NCBI GenBank assembly: GCA_025210395.1
Contig: JAOARV010000020.1
Span: forward strand, 1-64,000
DNA from: Marinisporobacter sp.
GTDB taxonomy: Bacteria; Bacillota; Clostridia; Peptostreptococcales; Thermotaleaceae
DNA: 64,000 bases
Direction: 5' to 3'
The notes beneath the pieces were generated by a model that saw nothing but the letters and a program-made list of their open reading frames with translations, was not told where the DNA came from and did not search any database. Made by a program: the position numbers and the translations under genes. Each line of letters opens with the position of its first letter. Position 1 is the stretch's first letter. This document shows positions 1 to 8,614 of the stretch, one piece after another.

Positions 1-105
1 ATTTAATTTTTGAGAAATATATGATTTAAAGGGAACTCTTTTTTGAAAAATAGATGGTAAAATATTCAAATGTTATAACTCTTAGGAATCGAATATAACA
101 AAATA

Positions 106-408
106 CTAAATTTTATGCGACAACTCTATTGACAAACACCGCTGTTCATTTATAGACCTATCCGTCTTAATATCTCCTTTGCTGATCGCTTCATATAATT
201 CCTCACCATTATCATCAAACGATTCATTAATTAAATGTGGAAAACATAATGATTTTTCTTGAATAACTAACTGATCAAAAACCTCTTCCAATTCAGGTTC
301 AATTATTTTTAGATTAGAACGTTTAGTTTCTTTATAGTTTAATAATCTGTTTCTTTTACCTAAATCTAAAAGTCTTTTCTTCCATATTTCTATCTTTTTA
401 TTTATCAT
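106..408 (-). pseudogene. DUF4011-type N-terminal fragment (truncated)
   Basis: The 100-codon frame opens with the motif WKKRLLDLGKRNRLLNYK, which I recognise as the start of DUF4011 domains found at the head of very large helicase/ATPase proteins. Intact relatives exceed 1000 residues. Here the match continues to about GDIKTDRSINEQ (residue 88), then about a dozen unrelated residues lead to a stop. No continuation is visible in the next 105 bases to the window edge. A start region with a plausible ribosome-binding site remains (aggtg before ATG), so a short peptide could be made. I read it as the surviving 5' end of a deleted gene. DUF4011 proteins are often found in accessory or defence-like islands; that is family knowledge, not shown here. 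Confidence 0.7.
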
Positions 409-986
409 TTTTTCACCTCTTTAAAACAACAAGATGTAAGCTAAATCAATTTTATTAGAACTTTCCTTTTCTATTATAAATCTATGCATACAAATCAATT
501 ATATAATCCATTCTATCCTACCCCTTATGATTTTTCAAAATTTTCATTCGGCATCATTCGACAATTCTAGTATTAAGAAAACATCTACCTTTCAACGATA
601 GATGTTCTTTACAAGACTTAACTATTGTATTTTTCTACTCTCCCCCTACGCTAAGACAAAATTTAGATGCGATTTTGGGGGAAAACTAGGGAAATTAACC
701 AGAATCAAATATTGCAAAAAATAGTTGATTTAATAAAAGAAGCAAATGATAATGAAGCTAGGTTAATTCCAGCATGTGAAACGGCAGGTATTAGCAAGAG
801 AACCTGTAAACGATGGTGTCAAGGTGGAGGAAGTTAAAGAAGATAAGAGAAAAATGTTGAAAGAGCGATCTTATCTAAAAAATCAAAGAGAAACCATTAG
901 TCTTCATTCTGATAATTTCGCACCAATGAAATGATTAGAATATCACTTTTAGAAAAACGGGTCGATAAGTCGTAATTGTTTTTGAC
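409..986. other. Gene-poor debris between DUF4011 relic and rnpB
   Basis: No intact gene is seen. The stretch holds the upstream region of the DUF4011 relic, a hairpin at 579-606 (AACATCTA paired with TAGATGTT, loop of 12), and the collapsed transposase at about 693-932. Confidence 0.6.
693..932 (+). pseudogene. IS3-family transposase relic, internally deleted
   Basis: The plus-strand frame reads QKIVDLIKEANDNEARLIPA and then CETAGISKRTCKRWCQGG, an IS3-type helix-turn-helix region in which relatives read LIKEAN...PACETAGISKRT.RW. A stop follows at 834. One frame over, EVKEDKRK continues and then jumps to SLHSDNFAPMK, which resembles the HSDNGSPMK segment of the DDE catalytic core. The roughly 100 or more codons between the two parts are missing, and stops follow. 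This is a dead remnant with a frameshift and a large internal deletion. No terminal inverted repeats or target duplication were found. Confidence 0.75.
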
Positions 987-1031
987 AAAAAAAATAGCGA
1001 AAACCCAGTAAAATACTGAGCTTTCGCTATT
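987..1031 (-). terminator. Terminator of rnpB
   Basis: On the minus strand AATAGCGAAA pairs with TTTTCGCTATT around a 15-20 base loop, and a run of T follows. It lies about 20 bases past the 3' end of the RNase P RNA. Confidence 0.85.
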
Positions 1032-1051
1032 GTCGAAAAATATATTATCGA

Positions 1052-1400
1052 GCAAATCTATAAGCCGAGTTCTGTATTTGACAGTCATCTATCTAGATCT
1101 ACCGTTGCCGGTAGATTCAAGCGACCTACCACTGGGACACGACGGGCCGTCGCTATAATAGTCCCTTTCTTGGTCTTGCTCCGGGTGGGGTTTACAGAGC
1201 CCTCTCTGTCACCAGAGAAGCGGTGAGCTCTTACCTCACCTTTCCATCCTTACCAATCATATTGGCGGTTTATTTCTGTTGCACTTTCCTTCAGGTCACC
1301 CTGACTGGGTATTACCCAGCACCCTTGCCCTACGGAGCTCGGACTTTCCTCGTTCGTACAATGCACGATCCGCGACCACCTGACTTACTCGAAATATTCA
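1052..1400 (-). ncRNA. rnpB: RNase P RNA (bacterial type A)
   Basis: This is the catalytic RNA of ribonuclease P, which removes tRNA 5' leaders. On the minus strand the conserved block GAGGAAAGTCCGAGCTCC lies near the 5' end, followed by GGGCAAGGGTGCTGGGTAA and GAAAGTGCAACAGAAA. The 3' part contains GGTAGGTCGCTTGA and closes with ACAGAACTCGGCTTATA. These blocks and the roughly 350-nt length fit the A-type architecture. A sigma-A promoter lies immediately upstream (1419-1447) and a rho-independent terminator downstream, so it is its own transcription unit. Ends are approximate. A plus-strand reading frame across it (1223-1417) is spurious. Confidence 0.95.
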
Positions 1401-1418
1401 TTTTTAACGACAAATAAT

Positions 1419-1447
1419 ATATTATCATAAACAATCGTTTTTGTCAA
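1419..1447 (-). promoter_or_regulatory. Sigma-A promoter of rnpB
   Basis: On the minus strand -35 TTGACA (1447-1442), a 17-base spacer and -10 TAATAT (1424-1419) form a near-consensus promoter. It predicts a transcript start near 1411, just before the RNase P RNA 5' end. Confidence 0.85.
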
Positions 1448-1468
1448 AATCCAATTTTTTCAAAAATT

Positions 1469-2182
1469 TTATTCTTCCTCACAAGGATATAGTATTCTTC
1501 CACAATTGTTGCATACTATAATGCCTTTAGCTTTTAACTTTGTAAGAGTCATCACAGGCAAATCCATATGACAACCCATGCAAATATCTCCTTTAAGCAT
1601 TGCCACAGGATCTTTTTTTCTAGATTTAATATCCATATATTTTTCTATATTTTCTTTCGTAATTTTATTTGTTATTTCTTCTTTTTCTATCTTTTTCTCC
1701 ATAATATACTTTTCTATCTTTTCTATAGTTCTTTTTCTCTCTTCCAGCATATTCTTAATGATTTTTCCTAATTCCCGTCCCTTACATCCTATTCCTTTTA
1801 GATCTTCTTTTACAATATCCATCTCCTCCATCATTTCAAGAGTTCTTGAATCAATTTCATTTAACTCTATCTTTTTCTGTTCTTCCTTTTTCATCAAGTT
1901 TTCTAATTGTTTTAAATCATTTATTTTTCCACCATATAATTGATTCTTTATTATTTCTATCTCATATTCAAGCTCTGTACGCTCATGTTCTACTTTTCTT
2001 AACCTATTTTCTTGTTCTTTCAATATATTCTTTTTTGTTTCAAAATTATTTTTTAATAATTTATGTTTCTTAATTCTTTGGCTTATTTCTTTTCCTTTTA
2101 TAACTTCTTTTAATACCTTTTCTTCCTTTTCTAATATTCTTTCTATTTCTTGATATTTCCACAAAATTTTATTTTGATTCAT
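1469..2182 (-). CDS. C4-type zinc-ribbon coiled-coil protein (COG1579-like)
   Basis: A 237-residue protein. Roughly residues 1-185 are a long, highly charged coiled coil rich in E, K, I and L. The last 45 residues form a zinc ribbon with Cys pairs in ICMGCHMDLP and VCNNCGR (CxxC...CxxC). This architecture matches the bacterial zf-RING_7/COG1579 family, whose function is not firmly known. In many clostridia the gene sits beside the Nif3-like gene and rnpB, as here. A terminator at 2221-2250 separates it from the upstream gene, so it probably has its own promoter or depends on read-through. Start ATG has AAAGGAGAG upstream. Confidence 0.85.
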   Translation of the reverse strand: MNQNKILWKYQEIERILEKEEKVLKEVIKGKEISQRIKKHKLLKNNFETKKNILKEQENRLRKVEHERTELEYEIEIIKNQLYGGKINDLKQLENLMKKEEQKKIELNEIDSRTLEMMEEMDIVKEDLKGIGCKGRELGKIIKNMLEERKRTIEKIEKYIMEKKIEKEEITNKITKENIEKYMDIKSRKKDPVAMLKGDICMGCHMDLPVMTLTKLKAKGIIVCNNCGRILYPCEEE

Positions 2183-2220
2183 ATTCTCCCACGCTCTCCT
2201 TTTATTCAGATTTTTATACC

Positions 2221-2250
2221 AAAAAAGAATAGGTAAAAAAACCTATTCTC
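2221..2250 (-). terminator. Terminator after the Nif3-like gene
   Basis: On the minus strand GAATAGGT and ACCTATTC pair around a T-rich loop and are followed by TTTTTT. The hairpin begins within the stop codon of the Nif3-like gene. Confidence 0.8.
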
Positions 2251-3076
2251 ATATTATTTGAAAAGGATTCATATCATTAGATGCTAAAAGAACTTCCATA
2301 TCATAATGATTTTTTCCTATTAATTTCTTTAAGTTTTCAAATAGAGGTTTACATACTAACTCTTCTGTTTCAAAATGACCTGCATCAATTACTGCAATTC
2401 CTAAAGACATAGCATATTGAGCATCATGATATTTTATATCACCTGTAATATAACAATCGCATCCTTGTTTATATGCGTCATAAATAAACTCTGCTCCACT
2501 GCCCGTACATAACCCTATTCTTTGTATATTTTTTTCTAGATCTCCTACAATTCTAACATGCTTCATGGATAGCTTTGATTTTATCTCCTGACAAAATGTA
2601 GCTAATTTTTTAGGTTCTGTCAATTCCCCCACTCTACCTAATCCATATGAATGAATGTCATTATTCAATGTAAAATTATCTTTCCCCATTTCCCTCAGAG
2701 GCGCTGTATCCATAATATTCAAAGTTTCTGCTAAAACATCATTTGTGCCCCCTTGGACAATATCTAAGTTTGTATGGGCACAAAAAAGAGCTATATCATT
2801 CTTAATAAGTCTATACACCATGTTTTGTATAGGATCCTTTGTTCTTATCTTTTTTAAAGATTTAAAGATTAAAGGGTGATGACAAATAATCATATCTACA
2901 TTCTTTGCTATAGCCTCATCAATAATAGAGTCTGTTACTTCTAATGTTACTAAAATTCGCTGAATCTCTTTATGATCATTTCCTATCTGAAGTCCTACAT
3001 TATCCCATTTTTCCGCCAAATAAGAAGGTGCTATATCTTCCATAAGTCTTAATACTGTTTTTAGTTTTTCAGCCAT
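2249..3076 (-). CDS. yqfO: Nif3-like dinuclear metal centre protein (YqfO type)
   Basis: A 275-residue member of the Nif3/DUF34 family, annotated elsewhere as GTP cyclohydrolase 1 type 2 homologue; the true physiological role is uncertain. Visible family motifs are EKWDNVGLQIG near residue 22, the metal-ligand segment ICHHPLIF near 64, AHTNLD near 100, and the C-terminal GHFETEELV (about 232). It is the short form, without the PII-like insert of some Bacillus YqfO proteins. The start overlaps the end of trmK by 16 bases and has a strong AGGAGGTG site, so the two genes are translationally coupled, a pairing conserved in Firmicutes. Confidence 0.92.
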   Translation of the reverse strand: MAEKLKTVLRLMEDIAPSYLAEKWDNVGLQIGNDHKEIQRILVTLEVTDSIIDEAIAKNVDMIICHHPLIFKSLKKIRTKDPIQNMVYRLIKNDIALFCAHTNLDIVQGGTNDVLAETLNIMDTAPLREMGKDNFTLNNDIHSYGLGRVGELTEPKKLATFCQEIKSKLSMKHVRIVGDLEKNIQRIGLCTGSGAEFIYDAYKQGCDCYITGDIKYHDAQYAMSLGIAVIDAGHFETEELVCKPLFENLKKLIGKNHYDMEVLLASNDMNPFQII

Positions 3077-3756
3077 AGGAGCACCTCCTCAAATTTATGA
3101 ATCTTTGCTTTACATTCCTTTAGTTTATTCTTTGCCTTATCTGTATCTTGATTAATTAAATTATGAATAATATCTTCTTGCTTTTTTATATGCTTTTTGA
3201 TAAACATTTCTAATAAAGGATCTTTATGCTCTATCAACTTTTTTCCTATTTCAAAATATATTTCATCCTCAATGATTTCATGTCCATGCTCTGCAACAAT
3301 TATTTCATAAATTCTATGATCTTCTGATACCAATTTCTCATCTACAATTTTGAAATCATTATCATAGAGCCATCTTCTTAATTCATCTTGTGCTACCATA
3401 GGTTGTAAAATAAACTGCTTGATGGATTTTGTAACCTCAGGACGGTTCATGAGTATATCTCTGATCAAAAGACCTCCCATCCCAGCTATAATTGCCGTAT
3501 CTACCTCTCCTGGTTCTATAGGTTCAAAGCCGTTTCCAAGCCTTGTTTCTATATACTCTTCTAGTCCATTACTTTTTATATTTTTTTGTGCACTTAGCAA
3601 TGGTCCTTTATTCACATCTGCTGCAATTGCTTCTTTTACAATTTTATTTTTCATTAAGTATACGGGAATATACCCATGATCTGTTCCAATATCCGCTAAA
3701 ATAGCTCCTTTAGCTACCATTTTAGCAATATTTAATAATCTAGGTGTTAGTTTCAT
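3061..3756 (-). CDS. trmK: tRNA (adenine(22)-N1)-methyltransferase TrmK
   Basis: Predicted to methylate N1 of adenine 22 in tRNA using S-adenosylmethionine. The 231-residue protein shows the Rossmann motif ADIGTDHGYIPVYL near residue 25, the catalytic-region motif AGMGG near 91, and FILQPM, all typical of the YqfN/TrmK (COG2384) family. I place the start at ATG 3756 rather than an upstream GTG, because GAGAGGA is the ribosome-binding site and the GTG lies next to it. It is first in a two-gene unit with the Nif3-like gene. Confidence 0.93.
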   Translation of the reverse strand: MKLTPRLLNIAKMVAKGAILADIGTDHGYIPVYLMKNKIVKEAIAADVNKGPLLSAQKNIKSNGLEEYIETRLGNGFEPIEPGEVDTAIIAGMGGLLIRDILMNRPEVTKSIKQFILQPMVAQDELRRWLYDNDFKIVDEKLVSEDHRIYEIIVAEHGHEIIEDEIYFEIGKKLIEHKDPLLEMFIKKHIKKQEDIIHNLINQDTDKAKNKLKECKAKIHKFEEVLLWLKN

Positions 3757-3931
3757 AATATTTCCTCTCACTACAATATATTTTTATACTAAAAAAGTTG
3801 TTTATACATCCAAAAATATTTAATTCTTCTAAATTTCTATTTCATCTTCATCATGATAGTACCTCTAAACCCAAATGTTAACTACATAATTCTTTATAGT
3901 CTTACAAAAATTATGTCTAGGAGGTTTTTTT

Positions 3932-4132
3932 ATGAATGTTAAAAAATCACAAAAGCAACCTGAGGATATGATTAAAAAATTAGCCCATTTCGAATGGGGT
4001 GGTACAACACCACAATGGGAAGAAACAGCTGATCAAATTGTAAATCATTTGCAAGAACAATTAGAGTCAGAAGAAAGTACAGAAGAAAAACAAAAGAAAA
4101 TCGAATATGGTACACAAAGGCAATATTGGTAA
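3932..4132 (+). CDS. Small conserved-looking protein, unknown function
   Basis: A 66-residue hydrophilic protein on the plus strand, opposite to its neighbours. It begins MNVKKSQKQPEDMIKKLAHF and has a central aromatic segment EWGGTTPQWEET, an acidic EEST-rich stretch and a C-terminal QRQYW. It has an excellent AGGAGG site 7 bases before ATG and a shared terminator downstream, so I regard it as a real gene. No signal peptide or membrane segment is visible. I do not recognise the family; clostridial spore-associated small proteins often look like this, but that is only a guess. Confidence 0.7.
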   Translation: MNVKKSQKQPEDMIKKLAHFEWGGTTPQWEETADQIVNHLQEQLESEESTEEKQKKIEYGTQRQYW

Positions 4133-4135
4133 TTA

Positions 4136-4163
4136 TAAAGATTCGCGTATACGCGAATCTTTA
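4136..4163. terminator. Bidirectional terminator
   Basis: AAAGATTCGCG and CGCGAATCTTT form a perfect stem around TATA, with T-rich flanks on both sides. It serves the small plus-strand gene and the converging rpoD gene. Confidence 0.85.
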
Positions 4164-5255
4164 TTCTAAATAATCTTTTAGTTTTTTACTTCTACTAGGA
4201 TGTCTAAGCTTTCTTAACGCCTTTGCTTCAATCTGTCTTATTCTTTCTCTTGTAACATCAAATTTTTTACCCACTTCTTCTAGCGTTCTTGCTCTTCCAT
4301 CATCTAAACCAAATCTTAACCTTAAAACCTTTTGTTCTCTTGGTGTTAAAGTGTCTAAAACTTCAACTAATTGCTCTTTAAGCATTGAAAAAGCAGCAGC
4401 TTCTGCTGGAGCTGGAGCATCATCATCAGGAATAAAATCTCCAAGATGGCTATCCTCTTCTTCTCCAATAGGAGTCTCTAAAGATACAGGTTCCTGAGCA
4501 ATTTTTAGTATATCTCTAACTTTTTCTTCTGGAAGATCCATTTCTTTTGCAATCTCCTCCGGCTTTGGTTCTCTTCCTAATTCTTGAAGAAGCTGTCTTG
4601 ATATTCTTATGAGTTTATTAATGGTTTCTACCATATGAACTGGAATTCTTATAGTCCTTGCTTGATCAGCTATAGCTCTTGTAATAGCTTGTCTGATCCA
4701 CCACGTTGCATAAGTACTAAATTTATATCCCTTTCTCCAGTCGAATTTCTCCACAGCCTTAATTAGCCCTAAATTTCCTTCTTGTATTAAATCTAAGAAC
4801 AACATACCTCTTCCAACATATCTTTTAGCAATACTTACAACCAGCCTTAAGTTGGCTTCACAGAGTCTTCTTTTTGCTTCTTCATCTCCATTTTCCATTC
4901 TTTTTGCTAGAGCAATTTCTTCTGTCGCTGAAAGTAACGGTACTTTTCCAATTTCCTTAAGATACATTCTTACTGGGTCATCTATATTAATCCCCTTTGG
5001 AATAGAAATATCTAATTCCACTACTTCCTCTTCTTCTTCTTCTTTTTTTTCTTCAACACGTTCTTTCTTTTCTCCTACAATCTCTATTCCCATTGCAGCT
5101 AAATTGTCATAAACTTGCTCAATTTGTTCCTTATCTATATCTATTTCTTCTAAGGTATCCATAATTTCAGCATATGTTAACATACCTCTTTTTTTACCTT
5201 TTTCTATAAGCTTCTTTACAGATTGTACCTTTTTATTTTGATTTTTCTTGCTCAT
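4161..5255 (-). CDS. rpoD: RNA polymerase primary sigma factor SigA/RpoD
   Basis: The housekeeping sigma factor that directs RNA polymerase to -35/-10 promoters. All regions are visible in 364 residues: region 1.2 ([17 protein letters not shown], about 92-108), region 2 with [20 protein letters not shown] and [15 protein letters not shown] (about 140-190), region 3, and region 4.2 DNA-reading helix [20 protein letters not shown] near the C-terminus. A glutamate-rich stretch ([15 protein letters not shown]) precedes region 1.2. It follows dnaG by 25 bases in the classic dnaG-rpoD order. The start has a GAGGGGAG site. Confidence 0.98.
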   Translation of the reverse strand: MSKKNQNKKVQSVKKLIEKGKKRGMLTYAEIMDTLEEIDIDKEQIEQVYDNLAAMGIEIVGEKKERVEEKKEEEEEEVVELDISIPKGINIDDPVRMYLKEIGKVPLLSATEEIALAKRMENGDEEAKRRLCEANLRLVVSIAKRYVGRGMLFLDLIQEGNLGLIKAVEKFDWRKGYKFSTYATWWIRQAITRAIADQARTIRIPVHMVETINKLIRISRQLLQELGREPKPEEIAKEMDLPEEKVRDILKIAQEPVSLETPIGEEEDSHLGDFIPDDDAPAPAEAAAFSMLKEQLVEVLDTLTPREQKVLRLRFGLDDGRARTLEEVGKKFDVTRERIRQIEAKALRKLRHPSRSKKLKDYLE

Positions 5256-5280
5256 TATACTCCCCTCCCTTCGCTCATCC

Positions 5281-7116
5281 TTATATTTCTTTTAATTCCT
5301 TCAGTAACTTTTCGTAATCTATACATAACTCTCTTATCCTCACTATCTGCTCTTTCGATTTATTTTCTTCTTTTTCAAGTTTTTTCAATTCTTGTTCTAT
5401 ATAAATTTTTCTCTCTACAAGCTTATGCTTTTGAATTGTCTTTATATAATCATTTAAGGCTTTATCAAGATTTTCCTCGGGCACTATACTACTTTTAATT
5501 TGATGGAGTACTTTAATCTGTTCTATATTTAATTGATTCAGAATCACTTCTAAATCAAAGTTATCTGTATTTTCATATAATTCATAAATTCGTTTTGCAA
5601 TCTCACTATTTGATTGGTCTAAAAAATCTTCGAAAGATAATTTCTCCTTTACCCTTTTAAAAAATTTATTATTATTTATAATTAATTTCAACAAAGCTCT
5701 TTCTGCTTCAATATATCCAATCCTTTGTATTGGTTTTAATGGTTGTATATTATATTTATTAGTATACCTATCATGTTTACTTCTATACTTATTAGTATTC
5801 CCTATCTCTTTTTTTTCTTTATTTTTTTTAGTATTTCCATAAATTTCTGTACTTATAGCTTCCTCTGCAATTCCTGATTCTCGCGCTATTTTTTTTATAT
5901 AGGCGTCTATCTCCACAGGACTTTTTAATTCTTTTAATATTTGAGTAATAGATTTTACGAATTTCACTTTTCCTTCAGTACTTTTTAAATTGTTTCCTTC
6001 TTTAGATAACATAATTTTGTAATCTATTAAAGATAGAGCATTTTCAACTTCCTTTATAAAAGCTTCTTTTCCTTTCTTTCTAACATACTCATCTGGATCT
6101 TTTCCTTCAGATAAACGGACTACACGCACGCCACATCCTACTTCCTTTAAAATATCAAGGCCTCTTAATGTAGCTGCTTGCCCTGCTATATCAGCATCAT
6201 ATGCAATAATCACCTCATTTGCATATCTTTTTAGTAAATTGGCTTGATTTTTAGTAAGGGCCGTTCCTAAAGATGCAACAACATTTTTTATCCCCTTTTC
6301 ATACAACCCAATCACATCCATATATCCTTCTACTACGATAATTTGTTTTTTCTTTCTTACTTCGTTTTTTGCAAGATTTAGGCTAAAAAGATTATTTCCC
6401 TTATTAAAAACTATCGTTTCAGGAGAGTTGAGATATTTAGGTTCTTTATTTTCTATTACCCTTCCTCCAAAGCCGATAACTTTTCCTGTTGTATTGATAA
6501 TTGGAAACATCACTCTATTTCTAAATCTGTCATAATATCCATTTTTATCTTTTTGTTCTAAAACCAATCCTGCTTTAAAAATCGATTCTTGATCATATCC
6601 TTTATTAAGAAGATGATCATTTAATCCTTTCCAAGAAGCATATCCTAATCCAAATTTTTTTATCGTCTGAATACAAAGTCCTCTATTAAATAAATAGCTT
6701 ATTCCTTTATTTTTTTCTTTTACTAAATTTCTATAGTAATAAAGAGCTGCTTCTCTATTTATTTCGTATATCTTATTCTTTCGATATATTTCTTCTTTTT
6801 CCTTCTTAGATGTAGAAATTTCATCAATATTTATTCCTGCCCATTCACCTAGTAAGCGAAGAGCATCTATAAAATCTAAATTTTCAAGCTTCATCATAAA
6901 GCTAATTACATCTCCAGATTCTCCACACCCAAAGCAATGATAAAACTGCTTTTCATCTGAAACAATAAAAGAAGGGGTCTTTTCATTGTGAAACGGGCAT
7001 AAGCCTTTATAATTTTGTCCTGTTTTTTTTAAATTTATATATTTTGAAATAACGTCTACAATATCATTTTGCGACTTTATTTCATCGATTAATCCTTCGT
7101 CAAATACAATCCCCAT
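5281..7116 (-). CDS. dnaG: DNA primase DnaG
   Basis: Synthesises RNA primers at the replication fork. From the start chosen at ATG 7116 (611 residues), the CHC2 zinc finger uses C40, H43, C61 and C64 (CPFH...HCFGC). The RNA-polymerase/TOPRIM core carries [17 protein letters not shown] and [11 protein letters not shown]. The C-terminal third (after about 430) is the less conserved helicase-interaction domain, rich in K, E and I. Upstream GTG 7125 and ATG 7122 overlap the likely AGGTG binding site. The gene is followed closely by rpoD. The upstream yqxD of Bacillus is reduced to a relic here. Confidence 0.96.
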   Translation of the reverse strand: MGIVFDEGLIDEIKSQNDIVDVISKYINLKKTGQNYKGLCPFHNEKTPSFIVSDEKQFYHCFGCGESGDVISFMMKLENLDFIDALRLLGEWAGINIDEISTSKKEKEEIYRKNKIYEINREAALYYYRNLVKEKNKGISYLFNRGLCIQTIKKFGLGYASWKGLNDHLLNKGYDQESIFKAGLVLEQKDKNGYYDRFRNRVMFPIINTTGKVIGFGGRVIENKEPKYLNSPETIVFNKGNNLFSLNLAKNEVRKKKQIIVVEGYMDVIGLYEKGIKNVVASLGTALTKNQANLLKRYANEVIIAYDADIAGQAATLRGLDILKEVGCGVRVVRLSEGKDPDEYVRKKGKEAFIKEVENALSLIDYKIMLSKEGNNLKSTEGKVKFVKSITQILKELKSPVEIDAYIKKIARESGIAEEAISTEIYGNTKKNKEKKEIGNTNKYRSKHDRYTNKYNIQPLKPIQRIGYIEAERALLKLIINNNKFFKRVKEKLSFEDFLDQSNSEIAKRIYELYENTDNFDLEVILNQLNIEQIKVLHQIKSSIVPEENLDKALNDYIKTIQKHKLVERKIYIEQELKKLEKEENKSKEQIVRIRELCIDYEKLLKELKEI

Positions 7117-7240
7117 ATCCATCACCTATATTATCTTTTATTATTGTTTCTCCATATCTATTAAATTTCCTTCCCCTTATGAAATTTAATCCCTTAAGAA
7201 TAAAAGTATTTTAGAGACTGGTTGATGACTTTATTTAAAC

Positions 7241-7297
7241 TCATTCAATAATTATTTTTTTTACAGAGCAAGCATCACCATCAACAAATACTGTCAT
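7241..7297 (-). pseudogene. Relic of yqxD-like (UPF0178/DUF188) gene
   Basis: An 18-codon frame reads MTVFVDGDACSVKKIIIE and then stops. This matches the start of the UPF0178 family (pattern M..VDaDACPVK.II). In Bacillus subtilis the family member yqxD lies directly upstream of dnaG, and this relic lies about 125 bases upstream of dnaG in the same orientation. A weak binding site (AAAGGTGGG) remains. No continuation was found in the other frames before dnaG, so about 130 codons have been lost. The whole 7117-7406 gap otherwise shows nothing I can name. Confidence 0.65.
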
Positions 7298-7406
7298 TTA
7301 TATACATGCCCACCTTTTTTTCTCTATGCATCACAATATTCGACATAAGTATCTTTAATCCTTCTTATAATTAGCCTAAAAGAAAAATACATAATTTTCT
7401 GAACTC

Positions 7407-8411
7407 TCATTTCCATGCACTAGGCACATAAATTTCTAAATACTTATTAATAGCATATCTATCTGACATTCCTGCTATATAATCTTTCACGGTCTCCTCT
7501 AAACCAAATAAGTCTACTTGTTTTCTTATTTCCTCAGGTATATTATATTGATTTTTCAAAAAATAATGATATAGCTGTTCTACTATATATTGTGCCTTGT
7601 CTTCTTCTTTTTTAGCCTTTTTATCTAAATATACATTGGCAAACATAAATTTTCTTAATTTATTTGTATATACCCATTTTTCTTCACTCATTCTAATTTT
7701 TCTTTTATCATAACTATTTTTTATTACATCTACAATCATTCTGTTGATTCTTTCACTATGATTTTTCCCTAATATATTCAAACAATCCTTAGGAATATCA
7801 TTAAACCTAAGGATCTTTGCCCTTATTGCATCATCAATATCATGATTAATATAAGCAATTCTATCACTGATCCTTACAACTTGCCCCTCTAAAGTTATTG
7901 GTTGCTTCTCTCCTGTATGATTTAATATGCCATCTCTTACTTCATAAGTAAGATTCAATCCATATCCTAATTTTCCTCTTTCTAAATAGTCTACCACTCT
8001 TAGACTATGTTCATTATGCTTAAATCCCTTCTTATGAGTTATATTTAATATCTTTTCTCCACTATGTCCAAAAGGTGTATGCCCTATATCATGCCCTAAT
8101 GCAATAGCTTCTGTTAAGTCTTCATTTAACTTTAATGCTCGTGCAATAGTACGCCCAATCTGTGCTACCTCTAACGTATGCGTAAGTCTTGTTCTATAAT
8201 GATCACCTTCTGGTGAGAGAAAAACTTGGGTTTTATGCTTAAGTCTCCTAAAAGCCTTAGAATGAAGTATTCGATCTCTATCTCTTTGGTATTCTGTACG
8301 AATCATACATTCTTCTTCTGATATCTTTCTTCCTTTTGTTTGCGTTGATTTTGTAGCAAATGGTGAAAGATGATTCTCCTCCATGATTTCAGTAATTTCT
8401 CTAAATATCAT
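7407..8411 (-). CDS. dgt: dNTP triphosphohydrolase, Dgt/HD family
   Basis: Predicted to hydrolyse dGTP or other dNTPs to the nucleoside and triphosphate. The HD-domain metal motif is seen as RTRLTHTLEVAQIGRTIARA followed by IALGHDIGHTPFGHSGE. The conserved KHKTQV and HNEHSLRVVDYLE segments are also present. At 334 residues it is the short Firmicutes form (dGTPase-like type 2). ATG 8411 with AGAGGG upstream is preferred to ATG 8438, which has no binding site. It lies between dnaG and ppdK, separated from ppdK by a terminator. Confidence 0.9.
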   Translation of the reverse strand: MIFREITEIMEENHLSPFATKSTQTKGRKISEEECMIRTEYQRDRDRILHSKAFRRLKHKTQVFLSPEGDHYRTRLTHTLEVAQIGRTIARALKLNEDLTEAIALGHDIGHTPFGHSGEKILNITHKKGFKHNEHSLRVVDYLERGKLGYGLNLTYEVRDGILNHTGEKQPITLEGQVVRISDRIAYINHDIDDAIRAKILRFNDIPKDCLNILGKNHSERINRMIVDVIKNSYDKRKIRMSEEKWVYTNKLRKFMFANVYLDKKAKKEEDKAQYIVEQLYHYFLKNQYNIPEEIRKQVDLFGLEETVKDYIAGMSDRYAINKYLEIYVPSAWK

Positions 8412-8579
8412 TTTTCCAATCCCTCTTTTCTCATCCATAGGCAGGTGATCTATTAAAATCTATCTTCTAAATAAATCTATTATATAGAATCATTTCTATT
8501 AATCACATAGAAAAAGGCTCTTGTATTTATATATATGCCACAATATTTATTTTATTCCTCTATCTAATAAGTCCAAAAA

Positions 8580-8611
8580 ACAAAGGCATGGAATTTTTTC
8601 CACGCCTTTAT
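8580..8611 (-). terminator. Terminator of ppdK
   Basis: On the minus strand AAAGGCGTGGAA and TTCCATGCCTTT form a stem with one G-T-type mismatch, followed by GTTTTTT. It lies just after the ppdK stop. Confidence 0.85.
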
Positions 8612-8614
8612 CCT

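Noticed and set aside
1223-1417. 64-codon plus-strand reading frame
   Set aside because: It lies entirely within the antisense of RNase P RNA and its composition follows that RNA.
1578-2073. Plus-strand serine/phenylalanine-rich reading frames
   Set aside because: They are antisense shadows of the lysine/glutamate-rich coiled coil of the zinc-ribbon gene.
8439-8574. Search for a promoter upstream of dgt
   Set aside because: A TATAAT is present but no -35 at suitable spacing could be defined.
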